From: Mimachlamys varia
Lineage: Eukaryota; Mollusca; Bivalvia; Pectinida; Pectinidae
Direction of reading: 5' to 3'
NCBI GenBank assembly: GCA_947623455.1
Contig: OX392532.1
Location: forward strand, 4,733,501 to 4,797,500
DNA length: 64,000 nt
Shown here: positions 59,101-64,000 of the stretch, piece by piece
How positions within the stretch are numbered: position 1 is the first letter of the stretch
How the letters are laid out: each line of letters opens with the position of its first letter
Made by a program: the position numbers and the translations under genes
The notes under the pieces: model-generated
Seen by the model: the letters and a program-made list of their open reading frames with translations, nothing else
Databases searched by the model: none
What the model was told of the DNA's origin: nothing

Positions 59101-61232
59101 TTTACTGTCCCGTATTTTGTTCACTGTTCGGTGTTGTATTTACTGTTCCGTATTTTGTTCACTGTTCGGTGTTGTATTTACTGTTCCGTATTTTGTTCAC
59201 TGTTCAGCCTTGTATTTACTGTCCCGTATTTTGTTCACTGTTCGGTGTTGTATTTACTGTTCTGTATTTTGTTCACTGTTCGGTGTTGTATTTACTGTTC
59301 TGTATTTTGTTCACTGTTCGATGTTGTATTTACTGTTCTGTATTTTGTTCACTGTTCAGCCTTGTATTTACTGTCCCGTATTTTGTTCACCGTTCAGTCT
59401 TGTATTTACTGTTCCGTATTTTGTTCACTGTTCAGTCTTGTATTTACTGTTCCGTATTTTGTTCACTGTTCAGTCTTGTATTTACTGTTCCGTATTTTGT
59501 TCACTGTTCAGCCTTGTATTTACTGTCCCGTATTTTGTTCACTGTTCGATGTTGTATTTACTGTTCTGTATTTTGTTCACTGTTCAGCCTTGTATTTACT
59601 GTCCCGTATTTTGTTCACCGTTCAGTCTTGTGTTTACTGTTCCATATTTTGTTCACTTTTCAGTCTTGTATTTGATGTTCCATATTTTGTTCACTTTTCA
59701 GTCTTGTATTTAATGTTCCATATTTTGTTCACCGTTCAGTCTTGTATTTAATGTTTCATATTTTGTTCACTTTTCAGTCTTGTATTTAATGTTCCATATT
59801 TTGTTCACTGTTTGGTGTTGTGTTTACTGTTCCGTATTTTCTGACTGTCTATTGCAGTGTTTACGAAACAGCCTACCATAACTGTATTGTATTTTAAAGT
59901 CCACTGTTCCCGTTCCAGGTTCCTGACTCCCTGGGGAGCGGTGATGTTTGTGGTTGGGGTGCTGTGTCTGTGTGTATGTATTTGCCTGTGCCTTCACGCC
60001 TACTGTATATTTAAACTCAAGGACCAGGAGACGCAGACCTCGGTAAGTAAAGGGTATTTAAAATAAACTTTTTTTTTTAGTTTTAACTTTATTTATTTTA
60101 ACTTTAGATAACCAATACGGACGACAGCCTAATTGTATTGTTCAACTCTATATACAAATACTTGGATAGCTGCCGTATGGCACTGGGAGGTTGCCATGAA
60201 CTAAAACGTGCTTTACATATTATGTTGCAGGATGACATCCATATATTCTCCTCAAAGGATTCCGAATTATCGCCCAACTTCACAGTACTGGACAAGAAAC
60301 CTCCTATCGGACCGGACAGTGGTCTTAGGAACGGACGGTATACGGGCGGGGGAGGGTCGCTAGCGAAGAAACAAGTATCAATATCACCGGAAGTGACCGT
60401 TCCTATCCAGCACCAGGGGCCACAGCAGGCCCAAGTGTCTTACGTCCAGGCCAACAGGGCGTACCCTCAGTCGGCAGTGTATACGTCATCGGGTGGTCAG
60501 TCTACCCAGTCGTCTGGACAACAAGGTCAGTCGTCAGGACAGGGGTCAGGAGGCTACGGTTCGGGTCAGTCGTCAGGACAGGGGTCAGGAGGTTACGGTT
60601 CGACCCAAGGCGGAGGATTTGTGACCGGGAGTAGCACCACTCACAGTGGGGGAAGACAGGCGACAACCGGAACTACTCAATCTCAAAGTGGAGTGAGCAG
60701 CATGTCTGGACATTATAGTGGAAGTGGTGGACACGTGACCGGAAACTATCCGCCACACAGCCCAACTTCTCACGTAAACATAGGTTACTCGCAATATGGC
60801 GGCAGTGGTCAGTTATCTCCCGGGGGTTACCAGGCCAGTAGAAGTGGAACTATGTCGTCTGTGAGCTCACGTGGACAGAGTCCCGGGTACGGGTATCCAC
60901 TTCAGCCTCACCAGCCCACTCCTTACAGCACACTGACGCAAAAAACCGCCATACCCGTTAGTGTGGCGCACGTGCAACATGCGCACGCACACAAAGTGGC
61001 TGGCGGATATGACGAAGACTATGACAATACGGCAGAAACAGCGCCAATGATAGGGCATTCACAAAATCAAAGTAACCAATCGTGGCGTCCGTCAGGGTCA
61101 CGTGACGACGATGTACCAGAGCCACAACCATTGGTCTATCCGTCAGAACGTCGACCAATGACCTTCGAGCAAACGTCTACATCTAAAATGAGTATTTATG
61201 ATAACATGTATGCATTAGATAAGTTAGAATGA
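32037..61232 (+). CDS. Two-pass membrane protein with long Gly/Ser/Gln/Tyr-rich tail, 3 exons, 422 aa, unrecognised family
   Basis: Exons 32037-32179, 59919-60042 and 60231-61232 join in phase (2, then 0) into 1269 nt including the stop. Residues about 24-47 and 53-73 are two hydrophobic segments separated by a tight turn (GGFLTPWG), so both termini should be on the same side, probably cytosolic. The second segment has five alternating Cys (64-72), possible acylation sites. From about residue 90 the tail is polar and disordered, with a Gln/Ser/Gly/Tyr low-complexity stretch at about 176-220 and a Tyr-containing C-terminus (YDNMYALDKLE). The pattern, including a DQET after the second segment, loosely recalls TMEM200-type proteins, but that is weak. 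Intron 1 is 27.7 kb; a missed small exon in it is possible, although the direct join is already in frame. Confidence 0.75.
34232..34355 (+). repeat. C-rich minisatellite (ccctccccactccctatacc type)
   Basis: About six copies of a 20-24 bp C/T-rich unit with small indels, strongly strand-asymmetric. Confidence 0.8.
34390..35297 (+). repeat. Tandem array, 31-bp unit, about 29 copies
   Basis: The unit aaccctctaggatgatccta plus catcatacgta recurs, with variants ending in caatatttgatgt. taggatgatccta in each unit is nearly self-complementary. Confidence 0.93.
35890..37440 (+). repeat. Tandem array, about 63-bp unit, about 24 copies
   Basis: The unit contains cacagaccttctcaa, gctggggacaacccc, caccagactgtgttactcag and aacctagggtat. 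Copies vary by substitutions and a few 6-12 bp indels. Confidence 0.93.
38036..39013 (+). repeat. Tandem array, 61-bp unit with internal stem, about 16 copies
   Basis: The unit starts taatacttgtactaaggtaa, then cactatacaagtattgacct and acagttgacaagatgatggg. aatacttgta and tacaagtatt in each unit form a 10-bp inverted repeat around a 14-nt loop. Copies are more than 95 percent alike by eye. Confidence 0.94.
39310..39735 (+). repeat. Tandem array, 32-bp unit, about 13 copies
   Basis: The unit gtaatgtataataagataat plus gataacaaataa occurs with gttaacaga variants. It is AT-rich, and the long minus-strand frame across it is an artefact. Confidence 0.92.
40672..40720 (+). repeat. Two poly(G) runs
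   Basis: Two runs of about 12-13 G separated by a short TATGTAGGTTAGT spacer; potential G-quadruplex. Confidence 0.8.
41712..41770 (-). mobile_element. Possible tRNA-like SINE relic
   Basis: The minus strand reads gcactcgcctttaac, then cctgggttcgattacc, which resembles an anticodon arm plus T arm with a B box missing its last base. No clear A box. Weak. Confidence 0.3.
44100..44990 (+). repeat. Tandem array, about 46-bp unit, about 19 copies
   Basis: The unit ggtctaaggacaattactgt plus acgtctctcgtagcttatat and ctagtc occurs with ataactagtgtctctc variants. Two variant types interleave. Confidence 0.92.
45041..45111. repeat. Cluster of four gtcgac palindromes
   Basis: atgtcgaca-type sites at 45041, 45063, 45084 and 45106 are spaced 21-22 bp apart, just past the 46-bp array. 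It may be a short degenerate repeat of about 22 bp. Confidence 0.5.
45702..46020 (+). repeat. G-rich tandem repeat with poly(G) runs
   Basis: About eight copies of a 35-60 bp unit holding atgccagatttaccggtaca followed by G runs of variable length. Unit length varies with the G tract, so no stable frame exists. Confidence 0.9.
47908..47950 (+). repeat. Poly(C) run followed by (CA)n
   Basis: A run of 21 C (47908-47928) is followed by about 6 AC dinucleotides; a microsatellite. Confidence 0.9.
49554..49655. repeat. Hairpin element, imperfect palindrome
   Basis: gatgtcaccccgcgtgctgg faces cctccgcgtgcagtgacgtc, and gctgtcattggatg faces catccaatgacagc, with a short unpaired centre. Confidence 0.65.
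50758..51047 (-). mobile_element. Second copy of the 3791-4112 element family, inverted
   Basis: Reversed, it carries an inverted repeat (cattcatgacggaatgaacg with cgttcataccgcattaatg, 50960-51047), then ttggcgccaataat and ccgtagtcat in the same order as the copy at 3791. Confidence 0.6.
51172..51546 (+). mobile_element. TTAA-flanked MITE, copy 2 (375 bp)
   Basis: Same termini as the copy at 29377, aggcccaatatacgtaact and agttacgtatattgggcct, flanked by TTAA at 51168-51171 and 51547-51550. It has about 90 extra bases after gttaagattaattgatat that copy 1 lacks. Confidence 0.85.
52361..52507. repeat. Hairpin element, near-perfect 147-bp palindrome
   Basis: Arms tcaatggtttgccgtttaat and attaaacggcaaaccattga continue inward through atatcaaatatatttcac, with a cactcgtgctacgcactcgtg centre. 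It could form a stem of about 65 bp. Confidence 0.85.
52566..52963 (-). other. Coding-like open frames of unknown nature
   Basis: Two overlapping minus-strand frames (52963-52751 and 52796-52566) have non-repetitive, balanced amino-acid composition (PELLYELFPLIESN; DLKEMASIVNIDEKLLQDL). They could be a decayed gene, a transposon remnant, or chance. No family recognised, no splice chain found. Confidence 0.25.
53084..53175. repeat. Short repeat plus hairpin (cttatattttcactg)
   Basis: tcttatattttcac occurs three times at about 23-bp spacing, and the last copy is inverted as cagtgaaaatataag around a tcatcac loop. Confidence 0.7.
54387..54950 (+). repeat. Tandem array, 35-bp unit, about 16 copies
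   Basis: The unit gttggagtctagtctccata plus gtaacagtacttatt has a variant block (54730-54860) using gagcctggtctacatagtaa. Confidence 0.92.
56730..58400 (+). repeat. Tandem array, 38-bp unit made of two 19-mers, with higher-order variants
   Basis: The unit is tgttcactgttccgtgttg plus tgttcactgttctataatc. Longer blocks with ccatgttgatgttgtgttga and ctgtttcatcatgtattcac recur several times (about 56895, 57470, 57670, 57785, 57905, 58055, 58170 and 58330), showing higher-order structure. Confidence 0.92.
58558..59850 (+). repeat. Tandem array, 38-bp unit, about 34 copies, next to exon 2
   Basis: The unit is tgttcactgttcagtcttg plus tatttactgttccgtattt, again two related 19-mers. 38 is not a multiple of 3, yet no unit contains a stop in any plus frame, so all three frames stay open for over 400 codons; an artefact. 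Variants are ttcag, ttcgg and ttcga. It ends about 70 bp before the exon 2 acceptor. Confidence 0.93.
59919..60042 (+). CDS. Membrane protein exon 2 (second transmembrane segment)
   Basis: Acceptor cccgttccag and a consensus donor ACCTCG|GTAAGT, phase 2 in and 0 out. It encodes FLTPWGAVMFVVGVLCLCV and the Cys-rich remainder of the helix, then KLKDQETQTS. Confidence 0.85.
60231..61232 (+). CDS. Membrane protein exon 3 (disordered tail)
   Basis: Acceptor attatgttgcag, phase 0. It encodes residues 90-422, rich in Ser, Gly, Gln, Pro and Tyr. A 39-nt exonic tandem duplication (60525-60563 and 60564-60602) gives two copies of GQSSGQGSGGYGS. The exon ends with TGA. Upstream codons from 60138 are open but lie in the intron. 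Confidence 0.9.
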   Translation, partial: DDIHIFSSKDSELSPNFTVLDKKPPIGPDSGLRNGRYTGGGGSLAKKQVSISPEVTVPIQHQGPQQAQVSYVQANRAYPQSAVYTSSGGQSTQSSGQQGQSSGQGSGGYGSGQSSGQGSGGYGSTQGGGFVTGSSTTHSGGRQATTGTTQSQSGVSSMSGHYSGSGGHVTGNYPPHSPTSHVNIGYSQYGGSGQLSPGGYQASRSGTMSSVSSRGQSPGYGYPLQPHQPTPYSTLTQKTAIPVSVAHVQHAHAHKVAGGYDEDYDNTAETAPMIGHSQNQSNQSWRPSGSRDDDVPEPQPLVYPSERRPMTFEQTSTSKMSIYDNMYALDKLE

Positions 61233-62750
61233 ATATTTTCTTATAAACGTTAGTCATGACAGGGGTAGAAGTGAAGGGTACGCCACTTTGTACTTTGTTT
61301 AAAACACAAGGCAGTATTACATACCATACCACTATTCGTCTCACGACTTAATTGCGTGCCTGCCTAAATCAGCGCCACGTCATATTGTTGCCGATGTGAT
61401 TTTCTAAATGTCAAGTGGATGTCAAATTCAATGTGTCGATAATAATACGAGCCACGCTCAAAACGTACCAGCAGCAGAAGTCTCACATTCTTTTCCAATC
61501 TATGGAATTAAGTTAATGATTTCCCGAACGTGGTCAATACAACCAGACTCTATTGCGATACAATGTACTTCCGTAGCCTTGTCGAAGTGAGACAGGGTAT
61601 GCGTATTGGAACTTGACATCAAACAATTACCTATGTACACAATGTATAAAAAAGAAAGTCATAACTATCTGTTTTCCTGGTGTAAGAGGCATCTATAACT
61701 ATGTTACTGGCGATATGCAGAAATAAATGTAGTTTAATTCATCTGGCATCGGCATCCACGTATTGTGTGGTAAAATTGTCAAATTCTGAATTATACGTCA
61801 CACGAGACATCTCCATACATACAACTACATGGTATTATGGCGCTCTGCTTTTACATTTGTTTGAAGCTGAGCTTGTTAGCTTTTTCTTCTGCAAAATTAT
61901 AAATTACAGTGCTTATAGGACGAGGGCAGTAATGTTATGCAAGGACTTCTCCGTGCCTTACCCTAGTTCACAGTCGCTATTAATGAAAGGTTTAGTTAGG
62001 GTGAGAAACACGTTCAAGTTGTTGTGATGTAATTAATTGGTGTAGATTTTTTGCTATTATTTAATCACTTTAGAGCACCTTTTTGGGACGCATGTTTATT
62101 TTCGTTTAAATGAAAGTACATAATGTATATCAGATGTAATGCTAGTTACATGTACAACCTTCCTTAAAATTTCACGTGGACATGAAATAAATATGTAGGT
62201 TAAATTTGGACAATTCGCGTTATATGTAGGGGGGGGGGTCTAACCTTCATGTAAGGAATCTCTTACCCCCTTGACACACGCCATGACTAAGTACTGCCAC
62301 TGTATTATAACGTTATGCCTACAGTACACACATGTCGAGTGGTAAGCCAAAGTGCGTCTTTCCCTTTCTCTGATTACAAATTTCTCCTGTCTTTACGCCT
62401 ATCTACATCCCCCATACAATCTCTCTGGTCTTTATCCCCCACCCTGCCCGTATACAAATATTTCCTGTTTTACCCCGTCCGTACAAAATATCATGTCTTT
62501 ACCCTGTCCGTACAACCCCCTCCCTGAACAACCTTTCCTGTTTTTACCCCTATATCTGCAGGTTTTTTTTTGACATTGTGACGTCGTTTCGCTTGGTGTA
62601 CCGTATATTTGAAAACAAAATGTTTTTAAATTAACATGTATTTAAATTATTATAAAAAAAAGTTTATATGTACAATGTATATGAATTATGTATGGTTGTA
62701 TAGCAGTGAAATTATGTATTTTATTATAATAAAGAAAACATGTTGAAGAA
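61233..62750 (+). other. 3' UTR of the membrane-protein gene
   Basis: Stop-rich sequence without coding signal. AATAAA hexamers at 62186-62191 and 62728-62733 are candidate poly(A) signals; the distal one lies in a typical AT-rich 3' end. A short polyG and a C/T-rich stretch (62340-62560) lie between them. Confidence 0.5.
62728..62733 (+). terminator. Candidate poly(A) signal AATAAA
   Basis: A canonical hexamer about 1.5 kb after the stop of the membrane-protein gene. Use is inferred. Confidence 0.45.
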
Positions 62751-63089
62751 ACTGCGTTTTTGTTGCGGTTGTTTCTAATCATCAAAACACAGGCCCTACC
62801 TCCATTGATAGTGAAATAATTCTGTCGATGGAAAATCTAGAATACCAAAAGAATGGCCACAGATTTTCTTAACTTCCGACTTCTCAATCCACACAAACGC
62901 ACTTTTGAGATGTAAAGATTTTCGTTTAAAAAATTGGGATCCGCTGCAGCTTAAAGTTTTATCTAAAGAAAGTGCTAACCCCGGCAAATGTATGGCGAAT
63001 TACACGCACAGCTATGGAGGACATAATAACTCAAGTATATTTAGTAGATTGTTATCTTTAACATTAATCTCCCGCTGATATATCAGAAA
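62751..63089. other. No gene recognised
   Basis: A short stretch between the end of the membrane-protein transcript and the terminal array. One 63-codon minus-strand frame lacks motifs. Confidence 0.5.
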
Positions 63090-64000
63090 ACCCACGGAGT
63101 GTACCGCCCTATGTAAGTTGTACAGAACACGGAGAGTTAGGGATACAGGGTCTGTACGTACCGCCCAGTATAAGTTGTACTGCAGGGCCCGGAGAGTTAC
63201 ATGTAGGTATACAGGGTCTGTACGTACCGCCCAGTATAAGTTGTACTGCAGGGCCCGGAGAGTTACATGTAGGGATACAGGGACTGTACGTACCGCCCAG
63301 TATAAGTTGTACTGCAGGGCCCGGAGAGTTACATGTAGGGATACAGGGACTGTACGTACCGCCCAATATAAGTTGTACTGCAGGGCCCGGAGAGTTACAT
63401 GTAGGGATACAGGGTCTGTATGTACCGCCCAGTATAAGTTGTACTGCAGGGCCCGGAGAGTTACATGTAGGGGTACAGGGTCTGTACGTACCGCCCAGTA
63501 TCAGTTGTACTGCAGGGCCCGGAGAGTTACATGTAGGGGTACAGGGTCTGTATGTACCGCCCAGTATAAGTTGTACTGCAGGGCCCGGTGAGTTACATGA
63601 AGGGGTACAGGGTATTACGTACCGCCCAGTATAAGTTGTACTGCAGGGCCCGGAGAGTTACATGTAGGGATACAGGGTCTGTAAGTACCGCCCAGTATAA
63701 GTTGTACTGCAGGGCCCGGAGAGTTGCATGTAGAGATACAGGGTCTGTACGTACCGCCCAGTATAAGTTGTACACGGCCCAAAGAGTTACATGTAGGGAT
63801 ACAGGGTCTGTACGTACCGCCCAGTATCAGTTGTACTGCAGGGCCCGGAGAGTTACATGTAGGGATACAGGGTCTGTACGTACCGCCCAGTATAAGTTGT
63901 ACTGCAGGGCCCGGAGAGTTACATGTAGGTATACAGGGTCTGTACGTACCGCCCAGTATAAGTTGTACTGCAGGGCCCGGAGAGTTACATGTCTGAAGAT
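63090..64000 (+). repeat. Tandem array, 66-bp unit, about 14 copies, runs off the window
   Basis: The unit tacatgtagggatacagggt, ctgtacgtaccgcccagtat, aagttgtactgcagggcccg, gagagt recurs every 66 bp, with small deletions at about 63612 and 63775. The period is a multiple of 3, so spurious frames appear on both strands. Confidence 0.94.

Larger units (their letters stand above)
32180..59918 (+). other. 27.7-kb intron 1 of the membrane-protein gene
   Basis: GT at 32180 and AG at 59917-59918. It carries at least ten tandem arrays, the second copies of two mobile-element families and several hairpins, all listed separately. The stretches between them (32.2-34.2, 40.0-44.1, 46.0-49.5, 53.2-54.4 and 55.0-56.7 kb) hold only short open frames without motifs. 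One continuous intron is inferred from the in-phase exon join. Confidence 0.6.

Noticed and set aside
58416..59751. Three overlapping 412-419-codon Cys/Phe-rich frames resembling membrane proteins
   Set aside because: All three plus frames are open through a 38-bp array, which a real gene would not show; the array is intronic.
63118..63591. 157-codon Arg-rich frame and its minus-strand counterparts
   Set aside because: The 66-bp array length is a multiple of 3; purely repeat-driven.

Overview
This is an animal nuclear genome window, AT-rich with split genes. It most resembles a bivalve or other lophotrochozoan mollusc. The supporting evidence is many short exons with GT-AG introns, a tRNA-derived SINE, TTAA-flanked and hairpin MITEs, a Penelope-like reverse transcriptase relic, and an unusual density of tandem arrays with 18 to 93 bp units. 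The species call is inference from style; no marker gene fixes it. Nothing looks prokaryotic or viral.

Two genes can be reconstructed and they are arranged head to head. On the minus strand, 27120 down to 9663, 18 coding exons join in phase into a 1035-residue protein. It is the ortholog of vertebrate KIAA0753 (moonraker/OFIP), a centriolar-satellite and ciliogenesis scaffold. Candidate 5' noncoding exons lie at 28606-28666 and near 31436, and a poly(A) signal lies at 8704-8709. On the plus strand, three exons (32037-32179, 59919-60042, 60231-61232) join in phase into a 422-residue two-pass membrane protein with a long disordered Gly/Ser/Gln/Tyr-rich tail. I do not recognise its family with confidence. 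Its first intron is 27.7 kb and consists largely of tandem arrays and small mobile elements.

Layout: 1-8690 has no gene (one SINE, two hairpin elements, three short tandem repeats). 8690-27120 is the moonraker body and 3' end. 27.1-31.4 kb is its 5' flank or first introns, with a SINE-like head, a MITE and the reverse transcriptase relic. 31.44-32.04 kb is the shared promoter interval. 32.2-59.9 kb is the giant intron. 61.2-62.75 kb is the 3' UTR. A 66-bp array runs off the right edge.

The most notable structure is that two tandem arrays inside the moonraker gene are built from its own splice junctions. One repeats the end of an exon plus its 5' splice site about 11 times (17118-17694). The other repeats the 3' splice site plus the start of the last exon 10 times (10021-10697). 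A third array, of acceptor-like sequence, lies just upstream of exon 2 of the membrane-protein gene.
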